NCBI GenBank assembly: GCA_030430155.1
Contig: JAUIFV010000002.1
Location: 1 to 64,000, forward strand
Reading direction: 5' to 3'
Origin: Gammaproteobacteria bacterium
GTDB taxonomy: Bacteria; Pseudomonadota; Gammaproteobacteria; Xanthomonadales; SZUA-5
DNA: 64,000 bases
Below the pieces are notes generated by a model. That model saw nothing but the letters and a program-made list of their open reading frames with translations, was not told where the DNA came from and made no database searches. Of this stretch, positions 1 through 9,042 are shown piece after piece. The translations under genes were made by a program, and so were the position numbers. Numbering within the stretch: position 1 is the first letter of the stretch; every line of letters begins with the position of its first letter.

Positions 1-303
1 GGACTGACTTCGAAATGGATGCTGCTGGGGCCGATCTTCGTACCCATGCTGTATTTCGTGAACCCGGCAATGACCCCGGATTTCGTCGCCGCCGCCTTCC
101 GCGTCGCCGACTCGGCCACCAACATCATCACCCCGATGATGGCCTACGCCGGCGTCATCCTCGCCTTCATGCGCAAATTCCGCCCGGAGATGGGCTTCGG
201 CGACATGCTGCTGATCATGCTGCCCTACTCCATCGCCTTCCTGCTGGTGTGGACGGCGCTGCTGGTGGGGTTCTTCGCGTTGGGGGTGCCGCTGGGGGTT
301 TAG
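1..303 (+). CDS. AbgT-family transporter, C-terminal part (partial)
   Basis: The reading frame is open from the left edge and stops at 301-303; the start lies outside the window. About 100 residues are visible. They contain a segment reading FRVADSATNIITPMM, which matches the conserved C-terminal region of AbgT transporters (p-aminobenzoyl-glutamate uptake, and sulfonamide efflux in some members). A last hydrophobic helix near LPYSIAFLLVWTALLVGFF follows, then a G-V-P-L-G ending typical of the family. It is an inner-membrane protein and the substrate cannot be told from this fragment. It lies about 100 bp upstream of the propeller genes and seems unrelated to them. Confidence 0.85.
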   Translation, partial: GLTSKWMLLGPIFVPMLYFVNPAMTPDFVAAAFRVADSATNIITPMMAYAGVILAFMRKFRPEMGFGDMLLIMLPYSIAFLLVWTALLVGFFALGVPLGV

Positions 304-350
304 TTGGGCGCAGCCGTCCGACGGACATTGCATGGCTGAACGAAATGCAA

Positions 351-379
351 TTGCGTGATGGACCGACCACTGACAAACT
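351..379 (+). promoter_or_regulatory. Conserved promoter-like block, copy 1
   Basis: TTGCGT at 351-356 and CAAACT at 374-379 are separated by 17 bp. The same two hexamers at the same spacing occur before the next two propeller genes, while the spacer sequence here differs from the other copies. This suggests a sigma70-type promoter. The start codon at 410 follows 30 bp later. The -10-like hexamer is a weak match to consensus, so the call rests on conservation. Confidence 0.5.
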
Positions 380-409
380 CGCGCCCCCGCTCAAGACCAG
401 GCGCCAGTG

Positions 410-3034
410 ATGCGGCAGATGATTCACCCACTCGTAGTCTGCGGTTGGTTACTGCTGTTGGCCCTGGGTGCCCATGCCGGGGAAGATCCCAGAGCAATCG
501 AGAATCGGCGCTGGGGGGACGAATTCGGCGCGCCCATCGGCTGCGACTCCCGACTTGGCGATGCCGTCTATGGACCCGATGGCGAGATCTATCTGGCTGG
601 CGTTTTCCGCGCCTGTGGCGGCGTTGAAGCCAACTACATCGTGCGCTACGAACCGGCGACCGGCACTTGGACGCCCCTGGGTAGCGGGGGCGGCAACGGT
701 CTCAACGGCAGCGTGTCCTCGTTGCTGTTGGTGGATCGCGTGCTTTATGTAACCGGGTCCTTTAGCGAAGCGAACTTCGGCGACAGTATCTCTGCCAATC
801 GAGTAGCCAAGTTCGACCTGGACACGTGGGAATGGTCGGCGTTGGGATCCGGAGCGGGAAATGGCCTCGATAGCTATGTTTACGAGGTCGTGATGGCGGT
901 CGATGGCGGCATCTACTTCGGCGGCGAGTTCACCCAAGCCAACGTCGGCGAGCCCGTGGCTGTCAACGGCATTGCTCGCTGGGACCCGGATCATGGCGTC
1001 TGGTCTGCGCTACCGGGCTCTGACGTGATCGGCACAGTTGTGTATACGCTGCATCCCCACGGTGATCGTCTGTTGGTGTCCAGCTTTGGGGGCAACGTCT
1101 ATTCCTATGGCGGTGGCAACGATTGGGTGTTGCTCGGACCGGGCGGCCCAGATGGCAGTGCGTGGTCTATAGCCACCCATGGTGACGATATCTATGTCGG
1201 CGGCTTCTTCGACAACGTTTCCCGCTCCGATGGTGTTCGGATACCAGCAGGTGGGGTCGCAAAGTGGTCGTCTGCCGATGGCGACTGGCATGCGCTTGGC
1301 GGTGGATTGTGGCAATTTGCGACCAATTTGGGGGCGGTCTACGATCTCAGTATCGTCGGTGAAAGGCTGTATGTCGCCGGAGCGTTCAACTATGCGCGCA
1401 ACAGCGCCCCCGTCTGGGCACGCGGCATTGCGCTTTGGCAAATCGGAACAGGTCAATGGGAAACAGTTGACGGGCACGATCAAACCGGCCCCGTGTACCC
1501 CACAAATTCATATCCCACAGTCACCAACGTCGTTGCAGAGAACGAAAAACTGATCATCTGCGGCTATTTTGACCGCATTGAGCACCGCAACGGCATCACC
1601 AACGCCATCAACTTGGTCTTCTACGACGCCAAGCTCGATGTTTGGTCCACGCCTGCTTCCGTGGCAGCCCACGGCGTGTGGCCAGGCGGCGTCTACGGCA
1701 TGACGACGTTGGGTGGCGACCTCTACATTGGCGGTGCGTTCGCGGGCGTGTCGAACGTGTATGCCAAGGCTGCGGCCAGTTGGAACGGACAGCAGTGGCG
1801 GCAGCTAAGCATTGCCCCAATCGATGACGAACGCGACGTCATTGACGAACTAAATGTATTCGACGGCAAGCTTGTCGTCGGGGGGACCTTTCGCAACTTG
1901 AGCAGTTCGACCGTCCAGATCGATTCCAATGTCGAGCTCTGGGATCCGCTTACCGGCAGCTCCGAGCTGATTGGCACTTTTGTCGAAGCGACCATTGGGC
2001 AAGGCCGTATTTGGGACATCGCGGTGTCGGGCGACGAACTCTATGTCGCTGGCTACTTCAGCAACGTAACCGACCAACATGGCACCATCGAGGTCAACCA
2101 TGTTGCCCGATGGAATCGGCTGACGCGACGTTGGAGCAGCCTCGGATCGGACGGAGGCAACGGAGCAATCGGGATCGTCTCCGTACTACATGCCAACGAT
2201 GACAATCTTTTTGTCGGCGGGACCATTTCCTACGTCAATGCCGGCCCAGCGCAGTTGCTGGTGAATAACGTTGCGCGCTGGGATGGTCAACAGTGGCACG
2301 CGTTGACTTCGCCGCAAGGTGAAGGCACTGGGCGGGCCGTGAACGCAATGAAAGCCGACGACCGCTATCTCTACGTAGGAGGGGACTTCGACTCCGTTGC
2401 CAACGGTCAGGTACCCGCTGTCCGCATCGCGCGCTGGCGGCTGGACGGCAGCGCGTGGGAACCGGTGGCGAACGGGCTAGGCGCGGATTCTGGCGATTTG
2501 GTCGGCGACATAGTAATCGAGGGCGATTGGGTCTACGCCGGCGGCCACTTCCAACACGCCACGGATGGCACCCAGATACTCGGACATATCGCGCGTTGGA
2601 AACCAGGGGATTCGCTATGGTCGCCCATTGGCAGCGGTCTCGAGCCGCCGTTATCGGGCCGGGTGCGCAAGATGGTCGTTCAAGGCGACCAACTTTTTGT
2701 CGCAGGATCGTTCAGATTAGCGGGACCCAACTCCTCCACAGGCATCGCCCGCTACCAACTGCGCGGCGCCCTCGATCTGAACATCGCCGGCCGCGGCTCC
2801 GGCCGCGTAATCAGCGCCCCGGCCGGTATCCACTGCACGTCGAACTGTGTTGCGCAATTTGAATGGGATCAGGACATCACCCTCACTGCCCAACCCGCGG
2901 CCAGTTCAAGCTTCGCCGGATGGAGCGGCAACTGTACGGGTGCAGGTGCATGCGTGGTGCGCTTTGATCGCGCCCGATTCGTGCAGGCCACCTTCGACAC
3001 TGAGGCGGATTTGTTCGCCAACGACTTCGAGTAG
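410..3034 (+). CDS. Secreted Kelch/Rax2-like beta-propeller protein with C-terminal Cys repeat domain
   Basis: About 874 residues. A signal peptide (hydrophobic VVCGWLLLLALGAHA) is followed by a mature start at GEDPRAIENRRWGDEF. The body consists of many repeats of about 45-60 residues with the pattern 'LYVGG.F ... N.IARWD..TG.W..LG.G', as in Kelch/Rax2-like propellers. The last ~90 residues form a divergent InlB/Flg_new-like domain (GRGSGRVISAPAGIHC, FAGWSGNC, four cysteines), and the protein ends DLFANDFE. A GTG at 407 precedes ATG 410; the ATG is preferred. It is probably exported to the surface or medium; no ligand or activity can be assigned. It is a close tandem paralogue of the broken gene at 3311 and a more distant relative of the gene at 5988. 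Confidence 0.85.
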   Translation: MRQMIHPLVVCGWLLLLALGAHAGEDPRAIENRRWGDEFGAPIGCDSRLGDAVYGPDGEIYLAGVFRACGGVEANYIVRYEPATGTWTPLGSGGGNGLNGSVSSLLLVDRVLYVTGSFSEANFGDSISANRVAKFDLDTWEWSALGSGAGNGLDSYVYEVVMAVDGGIYFGGEFTQANVGEPVAVNGIARWDPDHGVWSALPGSDVIGTVVYTLHPHGDRLLVSSFGGNVYSYGGGNDWVLLGPGGPDGSAWSIATHGDDIYVGGFFDNVSRSDGVRIPAGGVAKWSSADGDWHALGGGLWQFATNLGAVYDLSIVGERLYVAGAFNYARNSAPVWARGIALWQIGTGQWETVDGHDQTGPVYPTNSYPTVTNVVAENEKLIICGYFDRIEHRNGITNAINLVFYDAKLDVWSTPASVAAHGVWPGGVYGMTTLGGDLYIGGAFAGVSNVYAKAAASWNGQQWRQLSIAPIDDERDVIDELNVFDGKLVVGGTFRNLSSSTVQIDSNVELWDPLTGSSELIGTFVEATIGQGRIWDIAVSGDELYVAGYFSNVTDQHGTIEVNHVARWNRLTRRWSSLGSDGGNGAIGIVSVLHANDDNLFVGGTISYVNAGPAQLLVNNVARWDGQQWHALTSPQGEGTGRAVNAMKADDRYLYVGGDFDSVANGQVPAVRIARWRLDGSAWEPVANGLGADSGDLVGDIVIEGDWVYAGGHFQHATDGTQILGHIARWKPGDSLWSPIGSGLEPPLSGRVRKMVVQGDQLFVAGSFRLAGPNSSTGIARYQLRGALDLNIAGRGSGRVISAPAGIHCTSNCVAQFEWDQDITLTAQPAASSSFAGWSGNCTGAGACVVRFDRARFVQATFDTEADLFANDFE

Positions 3035-3047
3035 CAGACCCAAGCGG

Positions 3048-3118
3048 AGCGATATCACAATCCGCAACGAAGTACCGATTGCGTAAGCGCCTATCCGCAG
3101 ACAAACTCGCGCACCGCT
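3048..3118 (+). repeat. Duplicated intergenic block with promoter-like hexamers (copy 2)
   Basis: This 71-bp block, starting AGCGATATCACAATCCGCAA, is nearly repeated at 5900-5970 after the second gene. The 3' part also appears at about 345-391 before the first gene. It contains TTGCGT (3079-3084), a 17-bp spacer and CAAACT (3102-3107). It marks the boundary of the tandem gene duplication and probably carries the promoter of the gene at 3311. That gene starts about 200 bp downstream, a much longer leader than in the other two copies. Confidence 0.65.
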
Positions 3119-3310
3119 TTTTCGCGACATCCAATGCGCTCGACTACGCTGCCGCCTGCGCATGTTCCCTCGCCGCTGTCCGCTAGCACGCCGGAGTCGG
3201 ACCAGAGTACCCCGGCACGCGATGGCCTCACCTGCGCGAGAACGCCAATGGTCAACCTCCAGGGATGGTTTCCCCGCGGCTACCCAATCCAACAAGGCGC
3301 TGTATAGATC

Positions 3311-5897
3311 ATGTCTAGCTTGGTTCGACTCTGCGCCTACTGCGTTGGATTGCTGGTTAGCACCGCCAGCAGTGTGCTCGCCGGTGAGGACCCGCGCGCC
3401 ATCGAGAATCTGCGCTGGGGGGATGAATTCGGCGCGCCTATAGGCTGCGACGCCCCCATTGCCGATGCGGTCCATGGACCCGACGGCGAGATTTATCTGG
3501 TGGGCTCGTTTCGGGCCTGTGGCGGCGTTGAAGCGAACTATGTCGTTCGCTACCAACCGCAGACCGGCGCCTGGTCGCCGCTGGGTAGCGGCGACGGCAA
3601 CGGGCTGAACGACTTTGCGGTGTCGGTGCTGCTCATCGACCGGATGCTCTACGTTGCCGGACGATTCACCGAGGCGAACAGCGGCGAGAGCATCTCCGCC
3701 AATCGCATCGCCCGATTCGATCTTGATGCCGGGCAATGGTCGGCCTTGGGCTCGGGCCAGGGCAATGGCGTGAACAACCATGTCTACACCATGGTGCGCG
3801 CGGCGGATGGAGCGATCTATATCGGTGGCGAGTTCACCGAGGCCAATGTCGGCGACCCGCTTAGCGTCAACCGCATTGCCCGCTGGGACACCGATCTGGA
3901 GCTTTGGTCGCAGTTGCCCGGGTCGGACGTTCTCGGTGGGTTTGTGCTCACCATTCAACCTGATCGTGACCGGTTGTTGGTAGCCACTTCCAACAACAAG
4001 ATCCATTCCTATGGCGGCGGCGACCAGTGGCCGCTGCTTGGTCCGGGCGGTCCGGAAGGATCGGCTCACGCCTTTGCCGTCGACGGTTCAGATATCTACG
4101 TCGGTGGCCTGTTTGACCACATAGCTCGCACCGATGGAAGTCGAATACTGTCACCAGGAGGCGCCCGCTGGTCGTCAGACGATGGCGAGTGGTATCCGTT
4201 AGGCGGAGGGTTGTGGCAATTCGATACGCTTACCGGAAGGATCAACGACCTGAGCATCGACGGAGACCGGCTGTATGTAGCCGGTACCTTTAACTATGCG
4301 ATCAACGTAGATCCAGTATTGGCGCGAGGTTTTGCGGTCTGGCGCATATCCACAGGGCAGTGGGAGCCGCTGGACGGGAACGACCAAACCGGGCCTGTAT
4401 TTCCCTCTTTCGCCGCTCCCACGGCGACCTCCGTCGTCGCTGAGAACGACAAGGTCATCATCGGCGGCCATTTCGACCGCATACAGCACGGCAATGGCAT
4501 CACCGATGCCGTGTTCCTGGTCTTCTACGACGCCAGCACGGACACCTGGACCGCGCCGGCTTCCGAAGCAGCCCACGACGCTCGGCGCCGACATCTACAT
4601 CGGCGGCACCTTTGCCGGCGTAGCTGACCTACATACCAATGCACTTGCCGCATGGAATGGGCAGCAGTGGCGGCGGCTAAGCAATTCGCCGATCAGCGAA
4701 GACGTCGATGTCTTGGAAGTAAAGGAATTCCACGGCAAGCTCGCCATCGCGGCGTACTTTGGCGATAGCAACAGTTCGGGTCCATTGAACGAGCACCACG
4801 TGCTGCTTTGGGATCCGTCCACGTCCACCAGGGAATCGATCGGAGATCTCACCGACGCGACGTTCGCGCCGGGCCTGACCCGCGACATTGCGGTGATCGG
4901 CGACGACCTTTACGTTGGCGGCGTGTTTTCCAGCGTCACCGATCAGCACGGCACGCTGGAGGTCAACGATATCGCCCGCTGGAATCGAGTGACCCGGCGC
5001 TGGAGCGTTGTCGGCTCGGACGGCGGCAACGGAATCGACGGCCAGATCATGGTTCTACAGCCTGTCGGCGAGGATTTATTCGTGGGAGGTTCCATCTTTC
5101 ACGCCAACGCGGGCCCTGGACAGGTGGAAGCGCACCATGTCGCGCGTTGGGATGGCCAACAGTGGCACGCCTTGGTCGCACCCGAAGGTGAAGGAGCGAA
5201 CGGACCCGTGTATTCAATCGCGGCAGACGACCAGTATCTGTATGTGGGCGGACGCTTCCAAACCGTCGCCGGCGTTCAGGTACCCGCCGTCCGTATCGCC
5301 CGCTGGCGTTTGGACGGTGGTGCTTGGGAAGCGGTCGCAAACGGCCTGGGCACCCATTCCGACGATACGGTCCATGCCCTGATGATCGAGGGCGACTGGC
5401 TCTATGCGGGCGGCCGCTTCGAGCATTCCGCAGATCAAGCTCAAACGCTTGGTCATGTCGCCCGTTGGAAACCCGGCGATCCGCAATGGTCGACGATGGG
5501 CGACGGCCTCGGTCCGTTTAGCCGGGTACAGAAGTTGCTCGCCCAGGCCGATCAGCTCTACGTCGCCGGCAGCATCAGCTTAGCCGGCACCAACTCCTCC
5601 CGGAGCATCGCCCGCTACCAGCTGCGCGGCGCCCTCGATCTGAGCATCGCCGGCCGCGGCACCGGCCGCGTGATCAGCGCCCCGGCTGGCATCAACTGCG
5701 CATCCAATTGCGTCGCGCAGTTCGAATGGGATCAGGACATCACCCTGACCGCTCAGGCTGGGGCGAGTTCGACCTTCGCTGGCTGGAGCGGCGACTGCGC
5801 GGGAGCCGGGACGTGCGTGGTTCAATTTGATCGCGCCCGATTCGTGCAGGCTACCTTCGACTCTGAGGCAGATCTGTTTGCCAACGACTTCGAGTAG
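3311..5897 (+). pseudogene. Second propeller paralogue, frameshifted by a 32-bp deletion
   Basis: The first frame runs from ATG 3311 (signal peptide, then GEDPRAIENLRWGDEF) and stops near 4627 after 438 residues. The rest of the protein continues in another frame from about 4577 to the stop at 5897 and ends DLFANDFE. Aligned to the paralogue at 410-3034, the sequence matches up to position 4577 (= 1673) and resumes at 4578 (= 1706). The 32 bp equivalent to 1674-1705 are missing, and the missing stretch is bounded by short ACG repeats. Both halves are otherwise well preserved, so the break looks recent. The upstream part could still make a truncated secreted protein. The loss is too large to be a homopolymer reading error. 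Confidence 0.8.
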
Positions 5898-5899
5898 CA

Positions 5900-5970
5900 A
5901 GCGATATCACAATCCGCAACGAAGCACTGATTGCGTAAGCGCCCCGCCGCAGACAAACTCGCGCACCGCT
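5900..5970 (+). repeat. Duplicated intergenic block with promoter-like hexamers (copy 3)
   Basis: This is a near copy of the block at 3048-3118. TTGCGT lies at 5931-5936, CAAACT at 5954-5959 with a 17-bp spacer, and the ATG at 5988 follows 28 bp later. An alternative TTG start at 5931 for the downstream frame would fall inside this conserved non-coding block, which argues for the ATG at 5988. Confidence 0.65.
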
Positions 5971-5987
5971 CTGATTGGCGCCCTACT

Positions 5988-8174
5988 ATGCGCAGACTAG
6001 TTGTCGCCCTGTCGCTGTTTACTGCCACCGCGAACTGCGGCAATCCGACGGCTGAATGGACGGCCCTGGGATTCAACGGTCGAGGTTGCGATGCCTCGGT
6101 CACATCGTCTGTTGAACTTGCCGACGGCCGACTGATTCTTGGCGGCTGGTTTGCTGCCTGCGACGACGTCCAAGCCATGGGGCTGGTCGTATTTGACCCG
6201 CAAACCGGCCTCTTCTCAGCCCCGGCCAATGACCTGATCCGCGGCTCGGTCAACGATTTGGCGCTACTCGGCGACACCCTGTTCGTCGCCGGCGACAGCA
6301 TGGCGCCGCAGGGCATCGGCGGCATCTGGGGCTTTGCGCAATTGGACTTGGTCACCGGCCAATGGTCGACGCCGATCACCGAACTGGCCGTCGGCATTGT
6401 CGACGCCCTTGCCGCGGTGGGTGGCGAAATCTACCTGCAAAGTTCGCTGGGATTGATCCGATACGATCCAGCGACCCAGATGACGACTGAGATCCTCGCC
6501 CCACCCACCAGTATCAATGCGCTGGAGGCTGACGGCGACCAGCTCCTCGCCGGCGGCGGCTTTATCGAGATTGGCGGTGTCAGCGCGTCCAGGATCGCCC
6601 GCTACGATCCGCAAATGGGCACCTGGAATTCCCTGGGCGCGTCTCTCAACGACATCGTTTTCGCCATCGCCACCGATGTCGATGCGATCTACGTCGGCGG
6701 AGATTTCTCAACTGTCAACGGACTACCCACCGATGGCGTGGCCCGCTTCGACCGCGTTGGCGCGACTTGGCAGGCGCTGGGAATGGGCACCTTCACGGGC
6801 GGCAGCGTGCGAGGCTTGGCGTCGGTAGACAGCCACGTCTACGCGTCGGGGGTGTTCACCTCTATGGACGGCGTGTTGGCGAACAACATTGCCCGGTACG
6901 ACGTCATGAGCAATTCCTGGCACGCCTTGGGTGACGGGTTGACCGGGACCGTCACCGGAGCCTCCGGGTTCATGCGGGCGCACGACAACCAGGTGTACGT
7001 CGGTGGCTCCTTTCAACACGCTGGAGGCGAGACGCAGAATTCTGTCGCGCGCTTGATTGCGGCAAGCGGGCAATGGCAGCCACTCGGCGCTGGGTCGGTT
7101 GCAGCAGCCAATGGCTCCGTTGACGAGATCCTAACCAGCGGCGGCCAAACTTATCTGGTCGGCCGCTTCACCGAGATCGGCGGCGTTTCCGCAGTGAAGA
7201 TCGCGCAGATGGATTGCGGCAGTCTCCAGATCAGCCCGCTGGGCGGCATAGCCGATCATCAGATCATCGGTGCCGTCAACGCCGCCGTTGTACACGGGGG
7301 CTGGCTGTACATCGGCGGCAACTTCCTCGGTGTTGGCGGCGTACCGGCGAATCGGCTTGCCCGCTATCACCTCAGCAGCGGCCAATGGGAAGCGGTCGGC
7401 GCGACGCTGGACGGCGATGTTCAGGAGCTTTATGCCGATGGCAACGACCTCTACGTCGCGGGCTTCTTCGACAACGCCGGCACGCTGCCGGCACGCCGGG
7501 TGGCGCGTCTGGATTTGACCACGCTGCAGTGGAACACGCTGGGTAGCGGCCCGACCAACGGCACCAATGGCTTTGTGGAGGCCTTCCATCGCGTAGGTGA
7601 CGGCATCTACATCGGCGGTTCCTATCAGGAGGCCGGTGGCCAAAGCGCCGGTGGATTTGCGTTCTATCTTCCGCAGACCGATACCTGGATCTACCCAGGC
7701 GGCGACTTCAACGACTTCATACTGAGCATGGAGGACATCGACGGCGGGCTCTATGTGGGCGGCAACTTTCAGTTTCTAGACGGTACGCCGGTGGTTGGGA
7801 TTGCGCGGCTCGATCTGGCAACCGGCGTGTGGAGCGCGCCGTCGGGCCCGGGCCAGTCATTCTTCACCTCGGTTTCCAGTTTGCACAAACGCAACGGCCA
7901 ACTGCTGGTGGGCGGCATGTTTGCCAGCATGGCCGGCGTTCCCCTGAATGGCATCGGCAGCCTTGACCCGGAAACCCAACAGTGGACGGCGTTTGGACAG
8001 GGCGTCGAATTCCCTGGGGTCGCATTCCTGCCTTCCGGCACCGTTAGCGACACCGCAGTCTGCGGCGACCAGATCATCATCGGCGGCGGCTTCCAACGCG
8101 CGGACGGACAAGCCAGTTCGAACCTGGCCTACCTGCGACTGCCCGGGCCGATCTTCGTGGATGATTTCGAGTAG
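5988..8174 (+). CDS. Secreted Kelch/Rax2-like beta-propeller protein, third tandem member
   Basis: About 728 residues from ATG 5988: a signal peptide (MRRLVVALSLFTATANC), then repeats of the form 'IYVGG.F...NG.P..G.ARFD..G..W..LG' to the end, finishing LPGPIFVDDFE. It has the same repeat type as the two upstream genes but is shorter, clearly diverged, and lacks their C-terminal cysteine-rich domain. The shared upstream block indicates common origin and probably common control. A cysteine near the end of the signal peptide could act as a lipobox, but the context is not clearly canonical. Likely a surface or secreted protein with unknown ligand. Confidence 0.8.
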   Translation: MRRLVVALSLFTATANCGNPTAEWTALGFNGRGCDASVTSSVELADGRLILGGWFAACDDVQAMGLVVFDPQTGLFSAPANDLIRGSVNDLALLGDTLFVAGDSMAPQGIGGIWGFAQLDLVTGQWSTPITELAVGIVDALAAVGGEIYLQSSLGLIRYDPATQMTTEILAPPTSINALEADGDQLLAGGGFIEIGGVSASRIARYDPQMGTWNSLGASLNDIVFAIATDVDAIYVGGDFSTVNGLPTDGVARFDRVGATWQALGMGTFTGGSVRGLASVDSHVYASGVFTSMDGVLANNIARYDVMSNSWHALGDGLTGTVTGASGFMRAHDNQVYVGGSFQHAGGETQNSVARLIAASGQWQPLGAGSVAAANGSVDEILTSGGQTYLVGRFTEIGGVSAVKIAQMDCGSLQISPLGGIADHQIIGAVNAAVVHGGWLYIGGNFLGVGGVPANRLARYHLSSGQWEAVGATLDGDVQELYADGNDLYVAGFFDNAGTLPARRVARLDLTTLQWNTLGSGPTNGTNGFVEAFHRVGDGIYIGGSYQEAGGQSAGGFAFYLPQTDTWIYPGGDFNDFILSMEDIDGGLYVGGNFQFLDGTPVVGIARLDLATGVWSAPSGPGQSFFTSVSSLHKRNGQLLVGGMFASMAGVPLNGIGSLDPETQQWTAFGQGVEFPGVAFLPSGTVSDTAVCGDQIIIGGGFQRADGQASSNLAYLRLPGPIFVDDFE

Positions 8175-8343
8175 GGTTGGTGAACCGGGCGCCTGAGTTT
8201 CTGGTGCGCCCCGGCGGTCCGGCGGCTGGCCTCACTACTGCTCGCGCGCCGCAACCCGCGACCCTTCCGCAATCTGATCACTGGGAGGCTGAATCATGGG
8301 AGATGTCCCAGGTTGCCCACAGGTGCTTCGATAGTAGACCTGA

Positions 8344-8676
8344 CCCCGCGCCCCTACTGACCTGCTCGGACCCATCTTCGGCAACCCGAGGCAACTGCTG
8401 GTGCCGATCAACCAGGCCCAGTATCTGGATCTGGTCGACCAGACCGGCCGTGCTTTGCATCCCGGTGTGCGGGGACGCATTGAAGCACAGGTGCCGCCGA
8501 TGTTGCGGCAACTGGGTCTCAGTGAATCGCAGTGGCCACGGCAGGTCGAGGCCACCGAAAGTCGCTATTGCCGAGCCATCGGCATGCTGGCATCGCTGGA
8601 GAAGCTGGTCGCCGACTGGGACCAGCAATGGATCCGCGGCCTGAGCTTCGCCAAGGCTAACGCGCGAAACGGGTGA
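8344..8676 (+). pseudogene. Remnant of a REP-associated (Y1/IS200-like) transposase, C-terminal end
   Basis: From 8344, just after an in-frame stop, a fragment reads DLLGPIFGNPRQ, then YLDLVDQTGRALHPGVRG, then VPPMLRQLGLSESQWP. This order (L-L..F-G-N-P-R, then Y-L-E-L-V-D-x-T-G-R, then a 'PP-L-RLG' segment) is the C-terminal signature of Y1-type REP-associated tyrosine transposases. The catalytic Y1 domain with its HUH motif is absent, so it is inactive. It suggests past movement next to the NACHT gene. REP-like repeats occur elsewhere in the window at 48662-48936. Confidence 0.6.
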
Positions 8677-9042
8677 GAGGCCACCGCGCGTCAAAATCGT
8701 CCGGAGGAGGCTGGACGGGCGGCTGTGGGGAAGTTCGGGCTGGATCGTTCAGATTTGGCTGAAATGCATGGTTCTTGATCACCTCGCCGCCGGGTCATCC
8801 GTAAACAGCAAGCCTTTTGCGACTCCCAACCGTCGGTGTCCGGTCCTCAATCTCCTTAGCGCTAGCGCAGTGCGATTCCTCCCACCGAAAAACTGAACTT
8901 ACCCTCGAACAAAAGAGGACGGAACCTTTCAGATTCCACGACATTGACACGGAAATCGAACCAGGCACCGAAGGTCGCACGTGTTTGCTGGGAGCTGTGC
9001 TCAAATCGGGAATTCCGAAGGTTGCTGTTGCAGGATCGCAAA
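8677..9042. other. Gene-free stretch
   Basis: Between the transposase remnant and the 3' end of the NACHT gene I see no coding region, clear hairpin or repeat. It is somewhat less GC-rich than its surroundings toward 8850-8950. Confidence 0.5.

Noticed and set aside
4560..4600. Programmed frameshifting in the second propeller gene
   Set aside because: The frame change coincides with a 32-bp deletion relative to the paralogue, and no slippery heptamer is present at the site.
8177..8644. A 155-codon + strand frame overlapping the transposase remnant
   Set aside because: It is out of frame with the transposase-like sequence and has no recognisable content.
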